Origin: Lolium rigidum
Lineage: Eukaryota; Streptophyta; Magnoliopsida; Poales; Poaceae
DNA length: 64,000 bases
Assembly (NCBI RefSeq): GCF_022539505.1
Contig: NC_061508.1
Span: forward strand, 348,701,484 to 348,765,483
Direction: 5' to 3'
How positions within the stretch are numbered: position 1 is the stretch's first letter; each line of letters starts with the position of its first letter. The notes under the pieces were generated by a model. It had not been told where the DNA came from. It saw only the letters and a program-made list of their open reading frames with translations, and searched no databases. The position numbers were made by a program, and so were the translations under genes. Shown here one piece after another: positions 24,549 to 36,483 of the stretch.

Positions 24549-25783
24549 TTTCGAGGCAGTTTTGTACGCTTTGCACTAGGAGTAGAAACATTGCCAACAC
24601 TAATTATTTTACCATTGATAGTAGGAGGTGCAGCAACATGTGAAGAATTAGCATTACTAGTGGTGGTAATAGTCCAAACTTTAGCTACATTATTCTCTTT
24701 AGCTAGTTTTTCATTTTCTTCTCTATCCCACCTAGCACGCAGTTCGGCCATTAATCTTATATTCTCATTAATTCTAACTTGTATGGCATTTGCTGTAGTA
24801 GTAATCTTATTATCAATATCATTATTAGGCATAACTTTCAATTTTAAAAGATTAACATCGGAGGCAAGTCTATCAACTCTAGAAGCGATAGTATCAATTT
24901 TATCAAGCTTTTCCTCAACAGATTTGTTAAAAGCAGTTTGTGTACTAATAAATTCTTTAAGCATGGCTTCAAGACCAGAGGGTACATTCCTATTATTGTT
25001 GTAAGAATTCCCATAAGAATTACCATAACCATTACCATTAGCAGAAGGATATGGCCTATAGTTATTACCGGAGTTGTTCCTATAAGCATTGTTGTTGAAA
25101 TTATTATTTTTAATGAAATTCACATCAACATTTTCTTCTTGAGCAACCAATGAAGCTAAAGGAACATTATTAGGATCAACATTAGATCTACCATTCACAA
25201 GCATAGACATAATCACATCAATCTTATCACTCAAGGAAGAGGTTTCTTCAACGGAATTTACCTTCTTACCTTGTGGAGCTCTTTCCGTGTGCCATTCAGA
25301 GTAATTTATCATCATATCATCAAGAAGTTTTGTAGCCGCCCCCAATGTGATGGACATAAAGGTACCTCCAGCAGCTGAATCCAATAAATTCCGCGAAGAA
25401 AAATTTAGTCTCGCATAGAAGGTTTGGATAATCATCCAAGTAGTCGATCCATGGGTTGGGCAATTCTTTACCAAAGTTTTCATTCTCTCCCATGCTTGAG
25501 CAACATGTTCAGTATCTAATTGTTTAAAATTCATTATGCTACTTCTCAAAGATATAATTTTAGCGGGAGGATAATATCTACCAATAAAAGCATCCTTGCA
25601 TTTAGTCCATGAATCAATACTATTCTTAGGCAAAGATAGCAACCAATCTTTAGCTCTTCCTCTTAATGAGAAAGGAAACACTTTCAATTTAATAATATCA
25701 CCATCTACATCTTTATACTTTTGCATTTCACAAAGTTCAACAAAATTATTGAGATGGGCAGCGAGCATCATCGGAACTAGCAC
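24542..25783 (-). pseudogene. ATH3 gag
   Basis: Retrotransposon gag core: AHLNNFVELCEMQKYKDVDG, LKVFPFSLRGRAKDWLLSLP, SWTKCKDAFIGRYYPPAKI and FKQLDTEHVAQAWERMKTLV. Then comes an Asn/Gly/Tyr-rich linker (NNNAYRNNSGNNYRPYPSAN) and a coiled-coil segment (LEAMLKEFISTQTAFNKSVE). No zinc knuckle is visible. The true N-terminus (LCDFTNANNNDFLCTPIAPP-like, 25789-25940) is in another frame because of four extra bases near 25758, also present in ATH2. Confidence 0.88.
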
Positions 25784-26192
25784 CGGAAAATTGTTCTCTC
25801 ATAACCAAATTCAGTAAAGCAGGTTTTATTTCAAAGAATTCTCGCTGTAGTAGCAGGTGGAGCAATAGGTGTGCATAGGAAATCATTATTATTTGCATTT
25901 GTGAAGTCACACAATTTAGTATTTTCATGGTTGGCCATTTTAGCAACAGTAAATAAAACAAACTAGATAAAGTAAATGCAAGTAACTAATTTTTTTGTGT
26001 TTTTGATATAGAGAGCAAGACGGTAAATAAAGTAAAACTAGCAACTAATTTTTTTGTATTTTGATTTAGTGCAGCAAACAAAGTAGTAAATAAAATAAAG
26101 CAAGACAAAAACAAAGTAAAGAGATTGAGAAGTGGAGACTCCCCTTGCAGACGTGTCTTGATCTCCCCGACAACGGCGCCGGAAAAAGAGCT

Positions 26193-27781
26193 TGATGGCG
26201 TGTAACTCACACGTTCGTTGGGAACCCCAAGAGGAAGGTATGATGCGCACGGTAGCAAGTTTTCCCTCGGAAAGAAACCAAGGTTTAATCGAACCGAGTA
26301 GGAGCCAAGAAGCACGTTGAAGGTTGATGGTCGCGAAATGTGATGCGGCGCAACACCAGGGATTCCGGCGCCAACGCGGAACCTGCACAACACAACCCAA
26401 GTACTTTGTCCCAACGAAAGAGTGAGGTTGTCAATCTCACCGGCTTGCTGTAACAAAGGATTAAACGTATCGAGTGGAAGATGTTTGCAAAGAAAACAGT
26501 AAAACAAGTAGATTGTATGCTATGTAAAGAATAGGACCGGGGTCCACAGTTCACTAGAGGTGTCTCTCCCATAAGATAAAGCATGTTGGGTGAACAAATT
26601 ACAGTCGGGCAATTGACAAATAGAGAAAGGCATAACAATGCATATACATGATATGATAAATATAGTGAGATTTAATCAGGGCATTACGACAAAGTACATA
26701 GACCGCCATCCAACCGCATCTATGCCTAAAAAGTCCACCTTCGAGTTATCATCCGAACCCCCTCCGAGTATTAAGTTGCAAAGCAACAGACAATTGCATT
26801 AAGTATGGTGCGTAATGTAATCAACAACTACATCCTTAGACATAGCATCAATGTTTTATCCCTAGTGGCAACGAGCACAACACAACCTTAGAACTTTACG
26901 TCACTGTCCCAGGTGTAAATGCAGGCATGAACCCACTATCGAGCATAAATACTCCCTCTTGGAGTTAAGAGCAAAAACTTGGCCAGAGCCTCTACTAATA
27001 ACGGAGAGCATGCAAGATCATAAACAACACATGAACAATAGATTGATAATCACCATAATCATAGTACTCTCTATCCATCGGATCCCGACAAACACAACAT
27101 ATAGAATTACATATAGATGATCTTGATCATGTTAGGCAGCTCACAAGATCCAACAATGAAGCACAACAAGGAGAAGACGACCATCTAGCTACTGCTATGG
27201 ACCCATGGTCCAGGGGTGAACTACTCACTCATCACTCCGGAGGCGACCGTGGCGGTGTAGAGTCCTCCGGGAGATGAATCCCCTCTCCGGCAGGGTGCCG
27301 GAGGTGATCTCCAGAATCCCCCGAGATGGGATTCGCGGCGGCGGCGTCTCTGGAAGGTTTTCCGTATCGTGGCTCTCGGTACTGGGGGTTTCGCGACGGA
27401 AGCTTTAAGTAGGCGGAGGGTCAACGCGAGGGGCCACACGAGGGGCCCAGGGGGTAGGTCGGCGCGGCCAGGGCTTGGGCCGCGCCGGCCACCCTCCTGG
27501 CCTCCTCGTGGCCCCACTTCGTTAGGTCTTCGGTCTTCCGGAAGCTTCGTGCAAAAATAGGACCCCGGGCGAAAGTTTCGTCCAATTCCGAGAATATTTC
27601 TTTACTAGGATTTCTGAAACCAAAAACAGCATGAAAACAAGAATCGGCTCTTCGGCATCTTGTTAATAGGTTAGTTCCAGAAAATGCATAAATATGACAT
27701 ATAATGTGCATAAAACATGTAGGTATCATCAATAAAGTAGCATGGAACATAAGAAATTATCGATACGTTGGAGACGTATCA
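26193..27781 (-). repeat. ATH3 5' LTR
   Basis: 1589-bp partner of 19651-21239. Inner edge on the left is preceded by the PBS complement at 26164-26181; the outer edge GACGTATCA is followed by the AGCTT duplication. Confidence 0.93.
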
Positions 27782-28400
27782 AGCTTTCACTCCTCTTGAT
27801 CATAGTATATCATTCTCCTCTCTTGACCCTTGAAAACTTCCTTCACACCAAACTTCAAGCAAACTCATTAGAGGGTTAGTGCATCATTAATAATTCACAC
27901 ATTCAGAGGTGACACAATCATTATTTTCACTTCTGGACATTGCATAATGCTACTGGACATTAATGGATCAAAGAAATAAATCCAATATAGCAAAAGAGGC
28001 AATGCGAAATAAAAGGCAGAATCTGTCAAAAACAGAACAGTCCGTAAAGACGAATTTAAAGCTGGCACTAGACTTGCTCAAATGGAAAAACTCAAAACTA
28101 ATGAAAGTTGCGTACATATCTGAGGATCACGCTCGTAAATTGGCAGATTTTTTCGAATTTTCTACAGAGAACTGTGCCCAGATTCGTGACAGACAGCAAT
28201 GCTGTTTCTGCGCAGCGATCCCAAATATAACATCAACTTTGACATAGAAACTGTACTTGGCACAAAAACATGATAAGGAGAGGTTGCTACAGTAGTAAAC
28301 AACTTCCAAGACTCAACAAAACAAAAAATTGCTGTAGGTAAAAACATGGGTTGTCTCCCATAAGCGCTTTTCTTTAACGCCTTTCAGCTAGGCGCAGAAA
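27782..28400 (-). other. ATH2 3' non-coding region, right part
   Basis: Continuation of the ATH2 non-coding region after ATH3; starts AGCTTTCACTCCTCTTGATC, matching 23191 onward in ATH3. No gene. Confidence 0.75.
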
Positions 28401-28549
28401 GTGCAAATCAAGTAACATCGAGAGTAGAAGAATCAACATCATAGCTTGTTCTAATAATAGAATCAAAAGGCAACTTCATTCTCTTTCTAGGGAAGTGTTC
28501 CATACCTTTCTTGAGAGGAAATTGATATTTAATATTACCTTCCCTCATA

Positions 28550-30371
28550 TCAATAACAGCACCAACGAGTTCGAAGAAAAGGTCTTCCCAACACAATAGG
28601 ACAAGATGCATTGCATTCGATATCCAAGACAACAAAATCAACGGGGACAAGGTTATTGTTAACCGTAATGTGCACATTATCAATCCTCCCCAAAGGTTTC
28701 TTTTTAACATTATCGGCAAGATTAATATCCAAATAACAATTCTTCAATGGTGGCAAGTCAAGCATATCATAAATCTTTTTAGGCATAACAGAAATACTTG
28801 CACCAAGATCACATAAAGCATTACATTCAAAGTCATTGAATTTCATTTTAATGATGGGCTCCCAACCATCTTCTAACTTTCTAGGAATAGAAGTTTCAAG
28901 TTTTAGTTTCTCTTCTCTAGCTTTTATGAGAGCATTTGTAATATGTTTGGTAAAGGCTAAATTTATAGCACTAGCATTGGGACTTTTAGCAAGTTTTTGT
29001 AAGAACTTTATAACTTCAGAGATGTGGCAATCATCAAAATCTAAATCATTATGAGCTACAGCAATGGGATCATTGTTCCCAAGGTTGGAAAAAATTTCAG
29101 CAGTTTTATCACAAGCAGTTTCAGCAGTTTTAGCAATTTTAGGCAGTTTTGTACGCTTTGCACTAGAAGTAGAAACATTGCCAACACCAATTATTTTACC
29201 ATTAATAGTAGGAGGTGCAGCAACATGTGAAGAATTAACATTACTAGTGGTGGTAATAGTCCAAACTTTAGCTACATTATTCTCTTTAGCTAGTTTTTCA
29301 TTTTCTTCTCTATCCCACCTAGCTCGCAGTTCAGCCATTAATCTTATATTCTCATTAATTCTAACTTGGATGGCATTTGCTGTAGTAGTAATCTTATTAT
29401 CAATATCATTATTAGGCATAACTTTCAATTTTAGAAGATTAACATCGGAGGCAAGTCTATCAACTCTAGAAGCAATAGTATCAATTTTATCAAGCTTTTC
29501 CTCAACAGATTTGTTAAAAGCGGTTTGTGTACTAATAAATTCTTTAAGCATGGCTTCAAGACCAGAGGGTACATTCCTATTATTATTGTAAGAATTCCCA
29601 TAAGAATTACCATAACCATTACCATTAGCAGAAGGATATGGCCTATAGTTATTACCGGAGTTGTTCCTATAAGCATTGTTGTTGAAATTATTATTTTTAA
29701 TGAAATTCACATCAACATTTTCTTCTTGAGCAACCAATGAAGCTAAAGGAACATTATTTGGATCAACATTAGATCTACCATTCACAAGCATAGACATAAT
29801 CACATCAATCTTATCACTCAAGGAAGAGGTTTCTTCAACAGAATTTACCTTCTTACCTTGTGGAGCTCTTTCCGTGTGCCATTCAGAGTAATTTATCATC
29901 ATATCATCAAGAAGTTTTGTAGCCGCCCCAAATGTGATGGACATAAAGGTACCTCCAGCAGCTGAATCCAATAAATTCCGCGAAGAAAAAATTTAGTCCT
30001 GCATAGAAGGTTTGGATGATCATCCAAGTAGTCAGTCCATGGGTTGGGCAATTCTTTACCAAAGTTTTCATTCTCTCCCATGCTTGAGCAACATGTTCAG
30101 TATCTAATTGTTTAAAATTCATTATGCTACTTCTCAAAGATATAATTTTAGCGGGAGGATAATATCTACCAATAAAAGCATCCTTGCATTTAGTCCATGA
30201 ATCAATACTATTCTTAGGCAAAGATAGCAACCAATCTTTAGCTCTTCCTCTTAATGAGAAAGGAAACACTTTCAATTTAATAATATCACCATCTACATCT
30301 TTATACTTTTGCATTTCACAAAGTTCAACAAAATTATTGAGATGGGCAGCGAGCATCATCGGAACTAGCAC
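28550..30371 (-). CDS. ATH2 gag-protease polyprotein (one frameshift)
   Basis: A continuous 473-codon frame (28550-29971) covers the gag C-terminal half, the Asn-rich linker, coiled coil and the aspartic protease (ALCDLGASISVMPKKIYDML, then CPIVLGRPFLRT). The gag N-terminal core (AHLNNFVELCEMQKYKDVDG, FSLRGRAKDWLLSLPKNS) is in an overlapping frame at 29907-30371, linked across a single shift near 29970-29990 (an A-run with one extra base relative to ATH3). With that shift and the four extra bases near 30345 discounted, gag-pro would be one open frame. It is the best-preserved protein-coding part of the Athila nest. RT and integrase are absent. Confidence 0.85.
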
Positions 30372-30780
30372 CGGAAAATTGATCTCTCATCACAAGATTT
30401 AGTAAAGCAGGTTTAATTTCAAAGAATTCTGCTGTAGTAGCAGGGTGGAGCAATAGGTGTGCATAGGAAATCATTATTATTTGCATTTGTGAAGTCACAC
30501 AATTTAGTATTTTCAGGGGTATTCATTTTAGCAACGGTAAATAAAACAAACTAGATAAAATAAATGCAAGTAACTAATTTTTTGTGTTTTTGATATAGAG
30601 AGCAAGACAGTAAATAAAGTAAAACTAGCAACTAATTTTTTTTTGTATTTTGATTTAGTGCAGCAAACAAAGTAGTAAATAAAATAAAGCAAGACAAAAA
30701 CAAAGTAAAGAGATTGAGAAGTGGAGACTCCCTTGCGAGCGTGTCTTGATCTCCCCGGCAACGGCGCCGGAAAAAGTGCT

Positions 30781-32373
30781 TGATGCGCGTAGATGTACAC
30801 GTCCGTTGGGAACCCCAAGAGGAAGGTATGATGCGCACGGTGGCAAGTTTTCCTCAGTATGAAACCAAGGTTTAATCGAACCAGTAGGAGCCAAGAAGCA
30901 CGTTGAAGGTTGATGGTCGCGAAATGTGATGCGGCGCAACACCGGGGATTCCGACGCCAACGCGGAACCTGCACAACACAACCCAAGTACTTTGCCCCAA
31001 CGAAACGAGTGAGGTTGTCAATCTCACCGGCTTGCTGTAACAAAGGATTAAACGTATCGAGTGGAAGATGTTTGCAAAGAAAACAGTAAACACAATTGCG
31101 AGTAGATTGAATGCTATGTAAAGAATAGGACCGGGGTCCACAGTTCACTAGAGGTGTCTCTCCCATAAGATAAAGCATGTTGGGTGAACAAATTACGGTC
31201 GGGCAATTGACAAATAGAGAAAGGCATAACAATGCATATACATGATATGATAAATATAGTGAGATTTAATCGGGGCATTACGACAAAGTACATAGACCGC
31301 CATCCAAGCGCATCTATGCCTAAAAAGTCCACCTTCGGAGTTATCGTCCGAACCCCCTCCGGTATTAAGTTGCAAAGCAACGGACAATTGCATTAAGTAT
31401 GGTGCGTAATGTAATCAACAACTACATCCTTAGACATAGCATCAATGTTTTATCCCTAGTGGCAACAGCACATCACAACCTTAGAACCTACTGTCACGAT
31501 CCCAGATTCAATGAAGGCATGAACCCACTATCGAGCATAAATACTCCCTCTTGGAGTTAAGAGCAAAAACTTGGCCGAGCCTCTACTAATAACGGAGAGC
31601 ATGCAAGATCATAAACAACACATAAACAATAGATTGATAATCACCATAATCATAGTACTCTCTATCCATCGGATCCCGACAAACACAACATATAGTATTA
31701 CGGATAGATGATCTTGATCATGTTAGGCAGCTCACAAGATCCAACAATGAAGCACAACAAGGAGAAGACGACCATCTAGCTACTGCTATGGACCCATGGT
31801 CCAGGGGTGAACTACTCACTCATCACTCCGGAGGCGACCATGGCGGTGTAGAGTCCTCCGGGAGATGAATCCCCTCTCCGGCAGGGTGCCGGAGAGCGAT
31901 CTCCAGAATCCCCGAGATGGGATTCGCGGCGGCGGCGTCTCCGTAAGGTTTTCCGTATCGTGGCTCTCGGTGCTTGGGGGTTTCGCGACGGAAGCTTTAA
32001 GTAGGCGGAGGGTCAACGCGGGGGGCCACACGAGGGGCCCGAGAGGCTAGGTCGGCGCGGCCGGGGCTTGGGCCGCGCCGGCCACCCTCCGGCCGCCTCG
32101 TGGCCCCACTTCGTTAGCTCTTCGGTCTTCCGGAAGCTTCGTGCAAAAATAGGACCCCGGGCGAAAGTTTCGTCCAATTCCGAGAATATTTCTTTACTAG
32201 GATTTACGAAACCAAAAACAGCGAGAAAACAAGAATTGGCTCTTCGGCATCTTGTTAATAGGTTAGTTCCAGAAAATGCATAAATATGGCATATAATGTG
32301 CATAAAACATGTAGGTATCATCAATAAAGTAGCATGGAACATAAGAAATTATCGATACGTTGGAGACGTATCA
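30781..32373 (-). repeat. ATH2 5' LTR
   Basis: 1593 bp, TGATGCGCG...GACGTATCA, preceded by the PBS complement 30752-30769 and followed by the ATGTA duplication (32374-32378) that continues the ATH1 LTR. Confidence 0.92.
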
Positions 32374-32378
32374 ATGTA

Positions 32379-33359
32379 CACGTCCGTTGGGAACCCCAAG
32401 AGGAAGGTATGATGCGCACAGCAGCAAGTTTTCCCTCAGAAAGAAACCAAGCTTATCGAACCAGTAGGAGCCAAGAAGCACGTGAAGGTTGTTGGTGGAG
32501 GAATGTAGTGCGGCGCAACACCAGTAAAACCGGCACCAACGTGGAACCTGCACAACACAATCAAAGTACTTTGCCCCAACGTAACTGTGAGGTTGTCAAT
32601 CTCACCGGCTTGCTGAAAACAAAGGATTAAACGTATCGAGTGGAAGATGGTGTTTGTTTGCAAAGAACAGATAAAAGCGATAGAATGTATTCAGATGTAA
32701 AAGAATGGACCGGGGTCCACAGTTCACTAGTGGTGTCTCTCCAATAAGATAACTAACATGCTGGGTGAACAAATTACGGGTGAGCAATTGCCAAATAAAG
32801 ATTCAATACATATCAACCATGATTACTATGTGATTTAATCGGGGCATTACGACAAAGTACATAGACCGCTATCCGAGCATGCATCTATGCCTAAATAATC
32901 CACCTTCGAGGTTATCATCCGAACCCCTTCCGAGTATTAAGTTGCGAACAACGAGATAATTGCATTAAGTATGGTGCGTAATGTAATCAACACAAATATC
33001 CTTAGACAAAGCATCAATGTTTTATCCCTAGTAGCAACAGCACATCCACAACCTTAGAACTTTTCGTCACTTGTCCAAGATTTAATGGAGGCATGAACCC
33101 ACTATCGAGCATAATTACTCCCTCTTGGAGTTACAAGTATCAACTTGGCCGAGCCTCTACTAGCAACGGAGAGCATGCAAGAACATAAACAACACATATA
33201 TGATAGATTGATAATCAACTTAACATAATATTCTATATTCATCGGATCTCACCAAACACAACATGTAGCATTACAAATAGATGATCTTGATCATGTTAGG
33301 CAGCTCACAAGATCTATAACAATGAAAGCACAAGCGGAGAAGACAACCATCTAGCTACT
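32379..33359 (-). repeat. ATH1 5' LTR, middle segment
   Basis: Continues the ATH1 LTR from 16110 after the ATH2 insertion (CACGTCCGTTGGG...) up to CCATCTAGCTACT. Matches 10955-11935 and shares its private variants. The last five bases CTACT (33355-33359) are the CARGO-1 target duplication. Confidence 0.9.
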
Positions 33360-34517
33360 TGTTGACGTCAGAAACCCACCGGCGGGCAGTGACTGGTCAA
33401 CACCGTAGAGCCGGGAACAACTAGGGCTGCGGCTGGCCCCAGTCCCTCAGAGCGACGGCCCGCAAAGCCTCCTGGTCGCGCGCCGATGCAAATCGCAAGG
33501 GCGTGCCACCCGACCTATACCCGGTCGGGAAGGTGTGGATGATGCCTCGCTTAGTTTCTGCGGAGGCACACACGTACACGTTAAATAAGAGCCTCGATCG
33601 GCTCTCAGGTTGTCCTGTGAATCGGCTCATGGAGCCGATCCACCCATGATTCGTCCAAGGTGGCCGAATATATGGTGGTCCTGCTTGATCAAGGTAAAGC
33701 GTATGAGATCCACGACGATCTAGGGTTTTCACCGCATAATCGGATCATCCTACTCACGATTGGGCCTCGCGCTCACGCACGGTAATCGTAAGCCAGCCCT
33801 AGACAAGGCCTAAAAACCAACACTAGGTTGATCCTCGGAACATCCTGTCTAGGGGCAGCAAACTACACCCTGCATGCCGCTGGATCCTCCAACCCTTTGT
33901 AAGGCCTAACTATTGCAGATATTAAACTAATCCTTGACGAATCAAGGAGCGATCGTAACAGATCAGATCTACTAAACGATAATCAAGCGGGGTGCCGTCC
34001 CTGCACCCATGATGAGGTACAAGGACGGCTAGATGAGCAAGGGTTGCACTACGAAAGCATATGATACTAGGAACAATGCTAACCCTAACACATCTATGAT
34101 AACTACGTTGCTCGCCATCAAAAAGGCTTCAGACACGAGCAACGCATGAACAACTAGGCAGGCTCGTGCTGCCTAGATCGCGAGATGCGATCTAGGCAGC
34201 ATGGTGCTTACCGGAGGAACCCTCGAGACGAAGGAGTTTGGCGATGCGCCGAGATTGGTTTGTGTTGAACGTTGGTTGTTGTTTATTCCATAAACCCTAG
34301 GTACATATTTATAGTCCAGGGGACTTTCTAATGTGGGCGTGCACTAAACCGTGCACGAGATAAATTCTAACTTCTACGTAATCTACTATAAAGGTACACG
34401 GGCTAACTAGCCCAAACTTGATACACAAGGCCGATTCACATCTCTCTCCACGCATATATCTTCCAGTCCATCTCGATCGCAGCCCACCTCTAGCTTGGTC
34501 AAATTCCGGTGATAACA
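33360..34517 (-). repeat. CARGO-1 3' LTR with 14-bp hairpin
   Basis: 1158 bp. Contains a perfect stem GCTGCCTAGATCGC (34168-34181) / GCGATCTAGGCAGC (34187-34200) with a 5-nt loop GAGAT. Differences from the right LTR are few. Confidence 0.92.
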
Positions 34518-34917
34518 CATGCCCCCCTGGTTTTGGAAATGACATTTCCAAAATCATTACGTTTTTCTCTCGTAGGGTCATGTCGTGGCAGAGCAGAACC
34601 GTCGCGATGCATCGTCTATTACTATTTCTTTCGCATGCCTTGACAATCCTGGCAGTCTTTGAGCAATCGGCTCTTTTCCCCCACGTGATCGGCTTCTAGT
34701 TAACTTAGCCGATAGTCAAAGTCAAACAAACCCCCAAAGGAGCCGATGGCGTCGCACCGGCCCCTACCATATAACAAATAAGGGCAAACCTGGTTACCCT
34801 TCCAAACGGTCACCTGCAACCTCCGTCCGAGAAAGCAAACTCAGATCCCCAAAATCCGCCACCTACGCGATCTCGCGAGCTTCGGATCTCAACCGCCCCA
34901 ACTCCGCAGCGCATCAA
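34518..34917 (+). promoter_or_regulatory. PPT, 23-bp palindrome and antisense promoter region of CARGO-1
   Basis: Begins with the PPT complement (34518-34530), then a perfect palindrome with 11-bp arms TTTTGGAAATG (34531-34541) / CATTTCCAAAA (34543-34553), then CATTACG-TTTTCTCTCGTAGG and GTCATGTCGTGGC, shared with CARGO-2. After about 80 bp the two elements diverge. A TATA-like ACCATATAACAAATAAG lies about 150 bp before the ATG at 34918. Promoter function is inferred. Confidence 0.5.
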
Positions 34918-35055
34918 ATGGCGGAATCGTCCAACGCCGACACCATGGTCTCCGGCTTGAAGGTAACACTCCACCGCTTCTTCGCCATTAGGGCCAATAT
35001 CAGGGTTGAACAGAAGAACACCTGACTTAATGTTCTACTCCGTTATTGATTTTAG

Positions 35056-36483
35056 GTCTCCGACATCCTATTGCCGCATCCTTCTCTCCCAGATTCCATG
35101 TGTCTTGGCCCCCGCTCTTCCGAGAGTCCTGCTCATTTAATCTCCTGTGAAGCTAACAGAATCCCCTTCGTGAATCAGCACTTAGATCTGACCTCCTGGG
35201 CCGACTGCCTACGAGCCTGGCCTAACCCTCCTGAAGGTTGGGTGTCATGGTACAATAGAGTATCCAAAACCCATTATGCCACCTGGGAATCTATAGGGAT
35301 AGCCGATGCCTTATCATTATCACTGTCTCCTCTCGAGAAGAATGAAAATATTCTGAAAACCATCGGCTACTTCGGTCCGATGCGTCGAATCGCTTCATTT
35401 TCGGCCATGGCCCGATGACACCAACCCTGTCTGGACGTAGCCATGATCACGGGCCTGGACATTGCGTCTCCAAGCCCTTCCGCTTTCAAACCGCCGAAAG
35501 TCCCTTTCACCCTTTCTTCTAAAAAAGAGTGTACCAGCTGGGGCGCCTATCTTGATCGTTATATGAAAACCAAAGGCCCCGTGACCGAGCGAGAACACAC
35601 AGCCTTCCTAAACTTTTGGTTGAAACACTTCATATTCTGCGGCCCATCACTCGCTCCTACCAAGAACTACCTTTCCCTTGCCTATGAACTGGCCAAAGGT
35701 ACCCATCTCGGCATCGGCAAACTGTTCCTTGGAGAGGTATATCGATCTCTTCAACTGATGTCTGTCAAGCTGTTCTCTCAGAAGACAGTTAAAACTGGCG
35801 GCCCCTGGTGGTTTATTCAGCTATGGGCGCAGTTATACTTTCGGGATCAGATCCCAGACTTCCCACCTTTGACCTCCTGCACCTTCCCAGATGTTAACGG
35901 GAAGGATATTCGATGCACCAGTTATGGTCAAGCCCTGTACGGTCTCCCAGGCAGCAGGTTGATCCCTAAGGAAGCAGCAGGGTGGTTCAAGGTCTTCTTC
36001 CAAGGTTTGGACAACCCCCTGTTCCTTCCCTATACTGAAACGGAAGATTTTGAAAATCCAGTCTCCTTCCGATTGGGTAGCTTTGCCGATGACGATAGCA
36101 CTCGGCACCTGTATTCCATCATGATCCGTCCTTGCTTTCTCCCTGTTGGGATGAGCACCTCAAACCGGATCATCAAACCTGGTTATGAGTGTTATCAACC
36201 GGTAGTGGTAGCCCGTCAGCTCGGTCTCGGGCAAGTGCCTCCGCACTTATTCTTACACCACCTGACCGCCAGTAGAGCCGAACTGCCTGACAATCTTACT
36301 AGTCATAGGTGCTACACCTTCTTTGATGCTTTGGTCCTTCCAATTCCTCACAACCTCCGTTTCTCCTCCACTACCGATGGCTTCGAGACTTGGTGGTCCA
36401 TGTGGAAGACCCATGTTTTTAGGAGGGCGTTAGGACCGCAATTGAAACAACTTGACGCCGCGCATGACCTCTCCGCTGACCAG
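35056..36483 (+). pseudogene. exon 2: PMD domain
   Basis: Starts VSDILLPHPSLPDSMCLGPR and includes W-YNRVSKTHYATWESIGIAD and LSPLEKNENILKTIGYF. After two shifts comes VAMITGLDIASPSP, the PMD signature (D-V-x-x-I-T-G-L), then W-YLDRYM, AFLNFWLKHFIFCGPS and GKLFLGEVYRSLQLMSVKL with GGPWWFIQLWAQLYF (PMD core helices), and W-WWSMWKTHVFRRALGPQLK at the end. The longest open piece is 35443-36519. The donor is at 36484 after LSADQ. Confidence 0.85.

Larger units (their letters stand above)
19651..27781 (-). mobile_element. Athila-like gag-pro element ATH3, innermost of the nest
   Basis: 8131-bp complete copy with LTRs 19651-21239 and 26193-27781 (1589 bp each) and duplication AGCTT (19646-19650, 27782-27786). 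Its LTRs start TGATGGCGTGTAACTCACAC rather than the TGATGCGCGTAGATG of ATH1/ATH2, marking a distinct subfamily. PBS complement at 26164-26181. Near-identical LTRs and deepest nesting make it the youngest of the Athila-like insertions here. Codes for gag and protease only. Confidence 0.93.
16111..32373 (-). mobile_element. Athila-like gag-pro element ATH2, inserted in the ATH1 5' LTR
   Basis: Minus-strand element with LTRs 16111-17702 and 30781-32373 and target duplication ATGTA (16106-16110, 32374-32378). It is interrupted by ATH3 (19651-27781; AGCTT). Without ATH3 it measures about 8.13 kb, the same as ATH3, so both share one structure: 3' LTR, about 2.5 kb non-coding, protease and gag, leader, PBS (30752-30769, one mismatch at its end) and 5' LTR. 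No RT, RNase H or integrase lies between protease and the non-coding region. Confidence 0.92.

Noticed and set aside
29064..29591. A 175-codon plus-strand frame opposite ATH2 gag (and 24591-25004 opposite ATH3 gag)
   Set aside because: Exact antisense shadow of the gag linker and coiled coil; hydrophobic composition follows from the complementary strand of an N/K/E-rich frame.
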